Shown here: in pieces, positions 44,101 through 57,600 of the stretch | How positions within the stretch are numbered: position 1 is the stretch's first letter | Layout: each line of letters starts with the position of its first letter | Source of the DNA: Lottia gigantea | Lineage: Eukaryota > Mollusca > Gastropoda > Lottiidae | Length of the DNA: 64,000 nt | Assembly (NCBI RefSeq): GCF_000327385.1 | Contig: NW_008708458.1 | Location: 799,616 to 863,615 of the forward strand | Reading direction: 5' to 3' | Notes under the pieces: generated by a model | Told to the model about the DNA's origin: nothing | Databases searched by the model: none | The model's input: the letters and a program-made list of their open reading frames with translations, nothing else | Program-made: the position numbers and the translations under genes

Positions 44101-47100
44101 TAGTTAAAAAATTCAATAGAACACTTCTGACTTCTGTTATGGGAGCTGGGGTAAGTGTAAATAGTATTATTATATATATATAGGATAACCTATTTTCTTG
44201 TGTTAGAAAGTGACTTAGTAAGGCTGTTTCTTTTAAATGAATACTAATTCTTATTTAAAAAAAAATTAGAAGTATATGTTTACAGCTCCAGTTCTTAACA
44301 ACCTTGACAGTGACAATATCACATCTGTATATCTATTCTCAGGAACCAGGAGTTCAGTTCAGTCAGGAATTTCTACTACTAAATGTTCCTACATTTATCT
44401 TTTCCACTATTTTCAGGATGTACAGTTACAGCGTCCATCAGCTATAGTCATTAACAATAAAGATGAACTGTTTATTAAAGATGATAAAGCTATACATATA
44501 TTCAGTAGTCAAGGCCAACATCAACAGAGTTTTGGTGGAAAAAGGTTACGCAGTCCTTACGGTATGTGCATCACTGGCTGTAAATCCCCCATCAACAGGT
44601 GTTCACTTGCCCTGTAACTTTGGTTCCTCATTTTTCTGCCAATTTCATAATCCTGCATCCTACTCAGAAAATATTCTCATTAAGATTGAATCAGAATAAT
44701 TTTATGGCATGCATTGTTGGCTGTGATGAAAGCTGGCTAAAAATGTGAATGTATAGAGTAGTTCCTGTGCACCTGTTTGGGCTAATGAGGATGAAGGAAA
44801 AAACAGAAATTATGTCTAATAGCATTGTGCAGAAAAAGGATGTATAACGCATTAAATTTCATTTATGATTGTATTGATATGACTTGACTTTTACCTGCTT
44901 TGTAATCAAAAATACTTTCAGGATTGGTAATGACAGAAGATGATACATTATTAGTTTTAGATTTACAACGAGCATCACCATGTTTAGTAGAATTTAAACA
45001 ATCAGGAGAGTTTATAGCTAGTCATGTTTATCAACCATTATTAGATAGACAACAGATGATGTCTAAATGTCGTTTTATGGCCTATCATAATAAGCGACTT
45101 CTAGTCAGTGATTTAGGTAGGAAAATTTAAAGGTTTGCTTTAAAGGAGCAACTTTGCCATCCATTTGACCAATCATACATTAGTTTCAGAAACAGGAATT
45201 TTTTTAGCTTACATAATCAGTAATAGTATTCACAGCTCATCGTCGAAATTTGAGCTTTCAAATCTATGTGTATCCATAATTATTCATGTTTGAAAGTTAA
45301 GAATTCGACTTGAATTTTAGTGAGACTATGCCATTAATAGAAAACACATATAGGGGAAAAGACAGTGAAATTTCTAGTTTGAGGTGTATTTGAAGGGATT
45401 ATGCGATTTTCGTGCGTTTTAGTACTTCTTAAGACTATTTAAGCACAATAAAGACAATGCCAACTGTTCCCCTTCAACATGGAGGCATTTAACATATTCC
45501 TTAACTCCAAATATGACTTAAAGCATAATATTAACGTTATATAGCATCAATTAAAGGCACCTTTACCTGTATCTTGGATACAAAGTCACATAATTATGTG
45601 AATGGAATATCCTTTTTATACGCCCACACGTAAGATGGGCGTATATTGTAATCACCCCGCCGTCCGTCCGTTCACATTTGGCTCGTGCTCACTCTACAGG
45701 CTACAGTTCTTTATGGATTCTTTTGATTTTTATTTTGTATGTCAATGTTGTTATGAAGATGATCCCTATTGATTTTCGTGATGATCGGATAATTTTTCAC
45801 CGAAACATCGTGTCTGACTTGACGTTTTTCTCTATTAGCTATATTGTGCAACTCGTGCTCACTCTACAGGCTACAATTTTTTACAGATTCTTTTGATTTT
45901 TATTTTGTGTGTCAATGTCATTATGAAGATGATCTCTATTGATTTTTGTGATGATCGGATAATTTTTCACCGAAATATCGTGTCTGACTTGACGTTTTAC
46001 TCTATTTGCTATATTGTGCAACTCGTGCTCACTCTACAGGTTACAATTCTTTACAGATTCTTTTGATTTTTATTTTGTATGTCAATGTCATTATGAAGAT
46101 GATCCCTATCGATTTTCGCGATGATCGGAAAATATTTCACCGAAATATCGTGTCTGACTTGACGTTTCACTCTATTAGCTATATTGTGCAACCCTGTAGT
46201 CACTAAAGACTGTTTAATCATTTCTGACAGCTGCCAGTGGGCGTATGTTACCTTGCCTGGCAAACTATCTTTGAAAGAGTTGAAATCAGAATTATTTTTT
46301 TATGCTTCTCTGCATGAATATGTTTTTCCAGTCTCAAACTTTTATTAAATGGGATCCGAATAGGGTAAGTTACAAACTTCTGTGTCTTAAAACACAATAA
46401 TGTAATCATGTCAAAATTTAGTTTTAAATTTTGTAATGTACTGCAGTTTCTTACTTGGAACATGTACCTGGAGAGTTGAAAATCTTGCTCTCCTTTGGGT
46501 TTTATGGTTGTGGTTTATATGATGCTAAATGATTATTATAGGACGAAGTGAGATGTATTTAACAACTAGAAGAGGAGAACTAATAAGAGTATTCAGTAGA
46601 AGAGGTAATGGTAAGGGAGAATTTAACGAACCATCAGGTATAACAGTAGATAGTAATGGTAATTGGATTGTAGCTGATAGTAGAAATAATAGATTACAGG
46701 TAAACTGGAATTCCTCATTTAATTATTTCATTGCCAATTGCATGTAGTGAGGTTTTTACACTGGGCTATCATTCATTTCATAAGAATTTGATGATAATGA
46801 AATAATTTATAAGTTTGTCTTAAAGGGCAACTGAGGTTGCATCATCTTTTGTTCTGGCTCTTTATATATCCTTTCAAAAATGTGATTGTGTGTCTACCAC
46901 TTTACTTACTATAGGATATTAGTTTCTAATTGTACAATGTCAATTCGTATAGCCAAGGGATTATAATCAAGCTAAGATATATGTGCACATCCCTGTCCTA
47001 TTCAAATAATAACAGTTACATTATTTTTTAGAAAGTGAAAGTAGTGATGAACACAATATATGTGTCTTCTGTAGTTTCTATTACTATTTGTTCTAAATAA

Positions 47101-47380
47101 AGGGTACTGTTGGTGTTTATGTCTGTTTGAATCAGATTTCTACAAATGCTTGGTTATCATTCACCTATGTCTGTGTAATATATTGCTATTGTATCAATAA
47201 TAAATGATAATATTCCAGGTGTTCAGCCCCGATGGTGATTATATGAATGTGATAAAGTTTAAACAACCAGTGATCCGTCCATCTGATATTCATTTAACAC
47301 CTGATGGTATTTTATACATCGTAGATTTCTTAGCTCATATGGTGAAAGTTTATGATTTGAATCAAGCTCAACAATTGTAG
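41161..47380 (+). CDS. NHL-repeat protein, TRIM-NHL-like without RING or B-box
   Basis: Seven exons: 41161-43359, 43531-43615, 43963-44150, 44417-44561, 44922-45116, 46542-46699, 47219-47380; 3132 bases, 1043 residues. Residues 1-130 look like a coiled coil of the sort that follows B-boxes in TRIM proteins. Residues about 180-735, in one large exon, are Ser/Pro/Asn-rich and probably disordered. From about 760 to the end there are NHL-type beta-propeller blades, most clearly FNEPSGITVDSNGNWIVADS followed by NNRLQVFSPDGDY, and DIHLTPDGILYIVDF. No cysteine/histidine pattern of a RING or B-box is present, and an in-frame stop at 41131 closes the frame upstream of the first ATG. NHL domains commonly bind RNA or protein. 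RING-lacking NHL proteins exist in animals; I cannot name the orthologue. A distal upstream exon carrying a RING is not excluded. Confidence 0.8.
43855..43950 (+). repeat. SINE-like fragment in intron 2 of the NHL gene
   Basis: CATCATTAGCCAATACAGGT, then GCATAAAAATAGGAAACTCT and a short T-rich tail. A reverse copy of the CATTAGCCCA...GGTGCA part lies near 44765-44800. Confidence 0.4.
45136..45350 (+). repeat. Dispersed repeat, family B
   Basis: In intron 5 of the NHL gene. It contains TTAGTTTCAGAAACAGGAAT, CAGTAATAGTATTCACAGCT and CATCGTCGAAATTTGAGC blocks shared with 18585-18700 (reverse) and 50195-50395. No inverted ends or coding capacity are seen. Confidence 0.55.
45612..46246 (+). mobile_element. 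Pearl/Helentron-like element with three 170-bp tandem units
   Basis: In intron 5 of the NHL gene. The left arm (45612-45681) reads CTTTTTATACGCCCACACG, folds on GATGGGCGTATATT, and carries CCGTCCGTCCG. The core is three head-to-tail copies of exactly 170 bp beginning CTCGTGCTCACTCTACAGG at 45682, 45852 and 46022, with few differences. The right arm ends CAGTGGGCGTATG near 46246, the inverse of the left terminus. This matches the layout of molluscan 'pearl' elements, thought to be non-autonomous Helitron relatives. The open frames in it are incidental. Confidence 0.65.
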
Positions 47381-48637
47381 TTAAAATCTCAACAAGTCAT
47401 GTGTTAGAGGCTAGATCTTTTAAATCATTTAAGGAAAGTTGATTCTATTATCAGACTGGTTAGATAGAAACTTATTAAACCAGTTTTAATAAGTGAACTG
47501 TTAAGATGGTTTTCCTACCCTCTTTAATTACTAAGGAACTGTGAGTGAATGTATTGTATATTATGAACTGAAAGGAATAGTCTTGATTCTGTTTAACAGG
47601 ACATAGATAATATTATACCTTGGTGGTAATATATCAAATTCTTGATATCAACAAACTAGTGCTAAATACAAACAGACTTTTTTGTTTGAATGAAAAAGTA
47701 CTAACCATCTTGACTAATGAACTAAGAAAGTGCTACTGAAATGTACTGTTCTACAAAGGTAAACTTTGTGTTACCTTTTGTATTATTGTGTTACATATTC
47801 AAACACAGGTAGTGTTTTGATATGCACCTGTCTGTTAAATTCAAGAGAGGTGTGTATTATCAATACAGTTTAAAATAGAAGTGAAAATGCAAGGTAAGAG
47901 GGGTGACATGGTGCAGCACAGTTCTCTTGTACTATTTTTTACTATATTGTTAATACCTCGCTGAAAATCATACCTGGTGTAGTCCCATTTTTACACGATG
48001 TTACATATTTCACAAATTGTGTTACTGATTCATGCTTTCTTTGTTCATGTACTACACTTCAAACAGAACCATTAAAATAACGTTAAATTTCACTTGTTAC
48101 CTGAATATTTGCCTTTTGTTTTATATTCCTAAATCTGTTTTGAAAAAGATAAATGTTCATTCTAAATCAAGTCATTAAAAAAGTTTTTCTTGTATCTGTT
48201 GTCTGTTGATTAACAAGCAATTGGCCATAGTTCTATTTTCTAACCTTCGAAGGATATATGACGTAAATATCAACCATTCTATATGTCTCAGTCAGTTTAT
48301 ACCAAAGTACAATGAAAATATTACAAGCACTTGCTCAAACCCTAACTAACAGCAATAGGAGAAATCAGCTTAGCCGTAATACGCTAAAAATAGATCACAT
48401 GCATGATTTGAGTAGGACAAACTACTCTTACAACTGTCAAAGTTTTGCATCATGTGATACACAAACCACCTCGATCTCTCCTTTTGAAAAGCAATCCATT
48501 CTACATAGGGTCTCACAGGCGCAGGTAGTCATGGCCATCAAATTATGAACTTGAAACAAACTGAAAGATTAAAGAGTGGTCATAAATATTTTATTAAAAG
48601 ATATAAGCAAGCACTGAAATGTCTACAATCGATCTGG
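47381..48637. other. Convergent spacer between the NHL gene and FANCI
   Basis: About 1.25 kb with the NHL gene's 3' UTR on the plus strand. No canonical AATAAA was found there; an ATTAAA variant near 48174-48179 is possible. FANCI ends from the other side with a short 3' UTR. No exon or repeat is recognised. Confidence 0.45.
48590..48595 (-). promoter_or_regulatory. FANCI poly(A) signal
   Basis: Minus-strand AATAAA (plus TTTATT), 43 bases past the FANCI stop codon, implying a very short 3' UTR. Confidence 0.65.
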
Positions 48638-51600
48638 TTATTTCACTGTGCCTTTAGTACCCTTACTACCTAACTTGGATCGTTTAGCAGGTGGTGGTTG
48701 GGTTGATTTAGCTGGTTCTGAAGGATTAGTTGGTTCAATGTTGGATTTATCATGATTTTCTTCATCACTTCCATTGTTAATCTCTTCTCCCTGAAATATA
48801 TATGAGCAAAATAAGTATTATAGGGATCGAAAGACACTTATAAGGGTGATTTACATCATTTCAATTTTTGATTCATGTAATTGTGGATGAACCATGCTCC
48901 AATTTTCATTCTAAAGAGTGATAGTGGTAGCTATGACATGGACATACAAAGCTAAATCCACGTTAAGGTTCTAAACCTGTACCTACCAAGAATTGTTCAT
49001 TTAGAATTAGGCCATACACAACAGTAAAAGACTACTACTTACAAGTTCAAAGATAAAGACCAAGAACTTTTCATATAAAAATTTTAACGTGATTTAACCA
49101 ACCTGTGTTTGATCCTCATCATCAGATCCAGAAGAACTGGACTCCTGATCTAGGATAGCCTGTACAGCTGCTGTGTTGATACGGAAATCTCGAGATGTAC
49201 TCATCTTTATATTATCCATAAGGTTCACCTACAATAGAAAATATAGATGTGGCACAAAGATATATCTTACACTCTAGCTTTAGTCATGCTAAAAAGTTGA
49301 TCTGACATAATTTTGGTTTTAAAAGACAAAGGACATAACTCACAAAAGCATATACTTATCATCATCTAATGATACATTTTGACTGAAAGGTGCAAGAACA
49401 ATACATTTCAACAGATATTTACCGGGTTAAAATTTCAAAACACATTGAACTGTTTGAATCGGGCAACCACTCTTTGATGTAGTTTGAACATTTTCTCAAA
49501 TCAAAGTCAAGTATATTTACCTTAGATTTCTTTGTTAATTGAATCAGGTATCTTTCAAACTGCTCAATAGCATAGATTAAATTAGGAATGTATTTAGATT
49601 GCTTGATAACCTTTCCTGCTGGTAGATTGGTATTCCCAGTCTTTTTCTTGTCTTTCTTTGTCTTTAAATGATCTGCTGCCTGCTGAATATGTTCTTTCTC
49701 TAAAGCCTGAAAACAATTTTATATTTTCTATATTATGAACTGGTATTTCATTGATAATTAGTTACGCCTGTTCAACTTTCAAATGTCAAGGGTGCATGTC
49801 TGTGGCACATGCAGCCACAATTTATGTCCCACAAACAATTCCATGTCAGAACCTGGATTGAAATTTTGAATCATTATTGAATAATTCATTACCTGTATAT
49901 AAGTGATGAAAGCATATACAAAGGGAGATAATTTATTTCCTATTAATTTCACCAGTTTTTCAAATCTAGATGTCAAATGACCTGTTTTATTGATATACAT
50001 ACTGATGTACTGAAATGTAGAAATCAAAATCATTTTAATAAGAATTGTGGACATGCATTAAGTCATTCCAGGTGAATCTTTTTTGAAGTGAAAAGTAAAC
50101 AACCTAAAACCAAATTATCCAAGCCCAGCAGAATATTCATCTCTGCACTATGATTCACAATATTTTAATCAAAAGAGGAATATTTTCATAGTTAAAGGGA
50201 GAGGTGAGCCATCATATCTTAGTCTTAGAAACAGGAATTAGTAATCAGTAATAGTTACCACAGCTCACCATCAAAATTTGACCCTTCAATCCATGTATGT
50301 CCAGAATTATCCGTGTTTGAATGTTTAAAAGTTAAAAAGACGAGTCGTTTTGTCTTGAAACACTGCCATATATCGAAAAGACATCTATAGAAATAAGAAA
50401 AACAATGAGAGTTGGGGACTTGTATAAACACCAATAACAACACATACTTACATATTTAACTAGGACAGATAATGATGTGTATAGTTTAGTTACTGATTTT
50501 AACATAGTATCAGTACATACACCAGTAGGTAATGCTGACTGAACTAACTCATGTATCCCTGTTATTAATACACCATATTTACTACATACACTCTTCTCTT
50601 GCCCTTCTTGTTGTGTAGCATTAGGTAAGTCATCTCCTATAATAAATTATTTACAACAGACATCATTTAATTAGGATCCTTCTTAGTTCATGTTTAGGAC
50701 GTCAAACTCCATTCATTTCATTTTCCTAGTTCATGTTATGATAATAAATGATTTACAACAAACATCAATATATAAGGATCTTAATCTGATAGATAATAGC
50801 CTATAGTAAATGATGTAAACTAATAAGGATTATCTTTACTTAGATCATCTGTTTTCTAGGATGCTCCATAAACAGATCATGTTATTATAATAAATTATTT
50901 GCAACAATACATCAATGTTTTTTTTCTTTAGTTTTTAACTAGGATCTTCCATACCTAGTTCTTTTACTATAAAAATTATTAATATACCAAAACCTGCTCT
51001 ATGTCCCATCACTACTTTCCCCCACCCCATAACTATTCCAGTTTATAATTTACCTGTACCTGTTAATAATAATGTTTGTTCTGATTTAATCTGTCCTATA
51101 ACCCAGTCTATATCGTCTAACTCTCTATCTATATGATGTAGGACTAGTTGTAATACAGTGGGAGCTGCTGTACGTAATGTTATTAAACCATAGTTTGTCT
51201 TATCATCTACTTCTACTTGCTATAAAATAGTCATATCATGATGAATTAACAATAAGAAGAATTCAAATACGACAAGGTGAATTAAAAGCACAGCAAATAT
51301 ACAGTTTGCTAAAAACCTTTTCTTTTTGTTGGATGAAATTAACTCAAAGACTTTATCATTCGACTTTTCAAAAAAAAGCTTCATATTGAAACATGCCATC
51401 CTACACTATGGATCAGTATTTCTATGTTTTTTACTAAGATGTTCAATATTGTTTCAAGAAGGAGATGGCTTTTCATTTTTTCACGGAAGTTCATGTAAAT
51501 GTTCAGTATTTCAAAGTTTTTGAAAAGGATTACATCATTTCAAGAAGAAACAGAACAATATTTGAAAGATATTAACACACAAATTATATATACTGTACCT

Positions 51601-54600
51601 GATCTATATCTCCAAGTTGGCTGTGAATATCTTGACACATATTTTTAATAAGAGACGGTAATGTTTTGGTTTGTTGAGATATGGTAAGTAATGTTGATAG
51701 TAGTTGTTTACTAGTAGCTATATCATCTGAAAATATGTTATAAATATACTTGTACATTCATAACTTAATTCCAGGGAATAAATACACATCATAAAACACT
51801 AATTATAATTTAGTTTCTTATATAAGAAGAAATATATACAGAACTGTATCATCTGTGAAACTGCCAAAAAATGTTACGAAAGTTTTATTCACAATGCAAA
51901 AATTCTACTAAATGAAGATAAGCAATTGGTCAAAATTACAATGCTTACACAAGCAGATATCATTTCAGTTACTTTTTAAATTCTTTTAAACGGTATTTCT
52001 TTAAGCATTCACACTGCTAAAGCTAATAACTAACTAGTTATATAATATTCTTTGAGACAATGAATTGAAGCCTGTCTTTACCTACCTATAGTCTGATCTG
52101 TACAGAGTTTTATCATCCATGTTTGAACCTCCTCATATTCTGTAGTATTAGATGGTAGATATTTACATAGTTGTCCCATTATAGTTAATAATGCTCCAAT
52201 TTCTTTTATATTCTGTTGATCTTCATTGGCTGATATAATATTAGCTACCAATCTCTGGAATGTAATACAATAATAACTCTTGTTTCATCATAAGAGACAA
52301 CTACTTCTGAGAAAACTAAAGCAACCAAAACAGCATAAGAATTTTCTTTTTTCTTTCCTTGGAGCCTGCTATATACAGCTTGGTGCACACTGGATTATCC
52401 AGCTATGATCTTAGTTCATTGGTCAATTCAATTGTAAAGACATTTTTCAGTGGTCAGCTTCTCTTACCTGAAGGTATTATCTTCAAGTATGCCATGATCT
52501 CTACAAACAAATTAAATGTCTACAGAAATTATAACAATTTTTTTCTCATTTTCAAAGTCTTAATCAAACCAAATAAGATGTAACTTTATCTCTTTACTTC
52601 AAATCCATGTATAACCAACCTGATATTTATTAATCTGTTTAACAATATATCTAGTTTCTGTTTTAACACTCCATACTGTTTTCTCTTCTACATCTTCATC
52701 TACAATATATCAAATATAATTCAATTTTTACAACTGCTCTGTAACATTATTATTCTTAGGATGAACAAAAGGGCAAAATATCATAACTAATATTTAAATA
52801 CCAGTATATTAACCATAATAATAATTAAATACATTATATTCATAAGACTGCTTTTCTTTTAAAAATTGACACCAAAGAAGCCTTAAATCAATTTTTTTTC
52901 AATTCATATTTACTTCAAACAGCAAATGTCATATCTAAATCAGTAATGGCCTCTTTTGTTCAAGCCTATGTTTAAAACCTACCTATTTGAGTGAGATAAT
53001 GATGTAGTGTTTGTTTACTGGTAGTAGCAATCTGTATCACATGTAACAGTCCATCTAAACATACAGTACTAATATTCTTACTTCTCTTCTTATCATTACT
53101 GAGCTGGTTCTCTATATAGTAACTATTTAATAACCTGTTATCATATATACACTATGTAATATGTGTTAGGTTAATTAATAACACAGGATGACTAAAATTG
53201 TTATTGGAAAATTACATAATCTTGATATCAAAGTTTTCTTTACAGTCGCTGTCTGAAGTATTTCCATCATATAATATTCATTTATTAAAAGACTAGAACA
53301 GGTTTGTGTGCTGAAGCAACACAAGATTCTCATTTTCAATAACTTCAAATCTGTCTGACAAATCAAGCATAAGTGAAAAAAAATTACCTAAATTGATAAA
53401 AAAAAGGGTGAAAAAAATAAAAGCAAAAAAAAAAAAAAAAATAAGTAATTTGTTTGGCAAATAATTATATAAATGGATCAACTAGTTCAATCACTTACTT
53501 GCCGAGTCTATATGCTAAATTATTAATTTTAACTTTATCCATCCCAGCTGTACCATCACATACTCCCTTCTCATGATATTGTTGTAATTTATTGATAGAT
53601 ATAGAAATCAGATGAATAATAAACTCTTTAGTATTACGTAATATATCTAGTGATTCTTGATGACCTGCTATACTGTCACTGAAACAAAAGCCAAGTTTTA
53701 TCAGGATTTTCACATCCAGGGAATGGAACACTGTTGAAACTGATTAAAGTAGTACACTTAAGACTTCCATAAAATAAAATTTAACAAATAAATGTGAATA
53801 TCTATCTATTGGCCTTTATAATAGTAATGTCATAAAATTTTTCAATTTAGTGCAATTGTAAGAACAACAGACAACTGATTAAAAATTGAAATGAGTTGAA
53901 GCTGATTAATATCTAAGGGCCTTTACAATAGTAATGTCATTAAATTTTTCAATTCTGCAATTGTAAGAACAGACATCTGATTAAAAATTGAAATGGTGCA
54001 AATCGATGCTATAAGTCTTCTGGATACACATAATGAAGTTAAGAAAACCTTACAATCCTTTTAAGGAAAATGCATATATTTTGAATTTTAAGTCTCAGAA
54101 TATTGAAGTAGAAGGTAGAAAGGTAGAATGAATGACCTACCTCAGTGTAGATTCCAGTATGTCCACTAAGAAAGATAAAGACAATAAACTGGTAGGAGTT
54201 TTGGTTGATTTTGATGTGGATTGTTTCCCCTTCTTCCCATCTTTACTTCCTCCTGCCCCACCCCCACCACTCTTCTCTTTCAATATATCACTTAATTTAC
54301 TATAGTTATCATATAGCTTCAGTATCTTCTCACTTGCTTCTTTCCTAGAATAAAATAATTATAACAAATGTTTATTTTTTTTAAGTCTTAGAAGCATCCC
54401 ATGTTTTACATGTCATTTTTGTCTTGCTGCTGTTTCGAATGCGTTTTTGTGATATCAAATTGACTTTCCTTAGCCATCTATAGATTTTTTTTGGAAACTA
54501 TGAGCAAGGAATCTTAATATTTAAGGATACTTAATTTCACTGCCCAGATGTTGGATTATTTCTCTATAGATATTACACATAGTAAAATACAGTTAAAATT

Positions 54601-57600
54601 ACTTGTACCCACTTGTATCTATTACTAAGATAGGTATATTCAATCAAAGCTTCATATACCCCCATTACTAGTATAGCAAATATGTTATTCTTAATACCAA
54701 CACTGTTATTGAGAGAAAAATCAGCTGACTTGTCCTGGAAAGCAATAAAAATATCATTATATGATTTGAGTGTTAAACATATAACTTGAAACAAAGACAC
54801 AGGTATATAAACTTTTTTCTAGGTAACAATATCAAATGGCTTTTTATCTTGGAGGATCAAGGGCAGTAACTCATTTTAAATATAAGTTGACTGTTGAATT
54901 TCGTTCAAGTCTGGATGAAAATTCTGTGACGAAGTGAGTTATGTGTCTAGATAATATACTGCATCCATAAAAGGACTAACAGACATCCAATCATCTTGGT
55001 ATCCATCTGAAGAAAATCAACATGGTTGTAGGCCTACTTACGATTTCAAAATCTTCCATCTCACTAGTGATCATTCTATCAGTTAGACTAGCTAATATAG
55101 ATTGTAAATCTGTTAGAGATGTTTCTTCTTCATCATCATCTTCTTCTACTTCCATTTTCTCTTTAGTTTCTACAGTTTTTATTATCATATACTGAATACA
55201 GGATAATAGATGGGCCTGAAAATATCACATTATTACTTGACAAGATTCCCATATTTCAATGCAAGCATCTGACAGTATCAGAATTGCACGACAGTGTTCT
55301 TAAGAAGGTTTTTAATTGTACTTAATAATAAAGTTAAGTTTATAAACTGAGAAAGGAATTTGATGTTAGATTATCAATAAAACAAGCTATAACTTAATTG
55401 GCAATAAGTGATTTAGATGACTAGATGTCACGATATACAGAGTGTAGGGACCACTGATTAGTGTTGTAATACAGAGTTTTTTAAAAATGACATAAAAGGA
55501 AATAAATCTGGACCAGAAAAATATAAACGTACTCTGATGTCAGATATCACTGAGTCTACTGTATTTATATATCTAATTCTGATTTTTTTACGTAAATGGC
55601 ATGTTCATTAATAAAAAACTATGTACTTGTTGAGCTGTTTGTATTTATCTAGTCATAATAACAAGTGAATTAGTACAGTACTATAATAACCTATTGATTT
55701 ATATCTGACATTAGTAAACAATATACAGCATACATTTACAACACATGTATACAGATTTCTTCTAACTTGATCACTTATAATTGTCGATTTGTTACAAATT
55801 CATGATTTTGGTACATCTGATTATCATTAAATAAATCCAAAATGTGGAACCACAAAAAGTTGGATATATTTATCCTTCTGGTTACTGACACAGATAAATG
55901 ATCTAATACGTGTATTTCTTTTATTATAATTTTAGTTAAGTTTGTTCTTGTGCTATCAATTTCATCCAAGGCCATACTAATAAATAGTATAAATTCACAT
56001 ATATATGGATCAGTCTGTAACTGTCTGAATTTTAATCTAAAATTTAAAGAGAAACCATAAAATAAATTTTTTTTTGTGGTATCAGACTTTCATGTGAAGC
56101 CTTGACTTCCTACCAAAGCCAAACTCATGTGATGAATACTTACCAATGGCTCAGCTAGAAAAACCTGTTCACCCTGAGCTAAAATACATTTATCTAGTTT
56201 CAATGGTGGACTTATATCTTTATCTTCTTCATAATATTTCTTGATCTGAAATTCATATCTCACAATTTTCAAAGATATTTTAATGCAGCTTTATGGGATG
56301 ACAAGTTACGTCTGCAGGTCAATAAAAGGTTGTGAGCAAAAACATACTAACTAATCTCAGGTGATCAGTTTAGGACAAAATCAAAATTGCAACAAATTAG
56401 TTATTCGATGTTGATAGCATTAACTTGATCTGCATTTAATTATTCTTTATCAATGTTAGTCAATTTGCCAATTTGCAAATGATTATATGTAATGTATATC
56501 AATATATATAAGCACTTGCATTTACTAGCATATTCAAAAGGCTTGTTAAAGTGGAATGCCATCGGAAATAAATGCCATAACTCACCTGATTTAGTAACAT
56601 ATCTAATACTGAGAGCTGTAACTGAGTATTACGATGAACCACTTCATATAATCCCTGTAACAAATCACAGAACATAACATTTTCAGATTGTGAACTTTTT
56701 ATTCAACTCACTCAAGTACCTTCAATGTACAATGCATTTACAGATACAAATGTAAGGTGTTGGACTTTCTGAAAAAAATTCTGAGTTTGCAACACAATTC
56801 AAGGAAGAGTTTCCTTCAAATCAAATTGAAAATTGTGTCTTTTAATGAGTTACTGAGCAATAAATTTAATTGGAATGTGTTTTGAGGAAGAAGGGCAATA
56901 ACTCATAAGAAGCATGTTGAATTTTTTTGAATTTTTAATAGGCTCCATTCTTTAGTGACGCCATTTCTCCAAGATTCATAAAAATTTCTCAAGAATTAAT
57001 CCTTCTAGAATGTTTATGAATAATTGTGGACAGACTGACAGACCAAAAATATGGTTGACAAGTTCCATATTTCGTAGGTGCGTAGAAATGACATTAAATA
57101 ACAGATTGACAGCAGGTGCTATTATATTAATATCACCCATTGATTTCAAATCAAATCTTTATATCATCTGTACTGTCTTTTCCTTGATTCACATGGAGAA
57201 ATTTAGACCATGAGTTACTCTTCTCATTCCATGTGTAAATATTAGATATTTAGTGTCTATTTCCAAACTGTACTGAGAATTGACTTTGAGGTATCACAGT
57301 AACCAGAATAGGTGAAAGGGAGTTAGTTTAATATCTTAGATAATATCTCATCAGATTGGCAATTTGTATAAAATTTCTGAATCATTTTGCAATCAAATTA
57401 GTATCTATAGGTCACCAATCATGCTTGAGGTAGAAGTAACTTTAAAAATAAGGCAAGATAAAACGCTGTTTTTAGCATCACTTGGCCTCAACTTGTGATT
57501 TTATACTGCCCATTTCTAATCCTTCGAAAAAAAACAATTGGAGTAAAGTTTGTAAAATTCTCAATTTATTTTCAAAAATCATTAATGTCAAGTTTCATAA

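Noticed and set aside
53426-53444. A-run in a FANCI intron as a possible retroposed poly(A) tail
   Set aside because: No gene-like sequence precedes it and no target duplication is visible.
53499-53505. Apparent GC donor in FANCI (CTCG|GCAAGT)
   Set aside because: A standard donor four bases later (GGCAA|GTAAGT) gives the right phase for the next exon.
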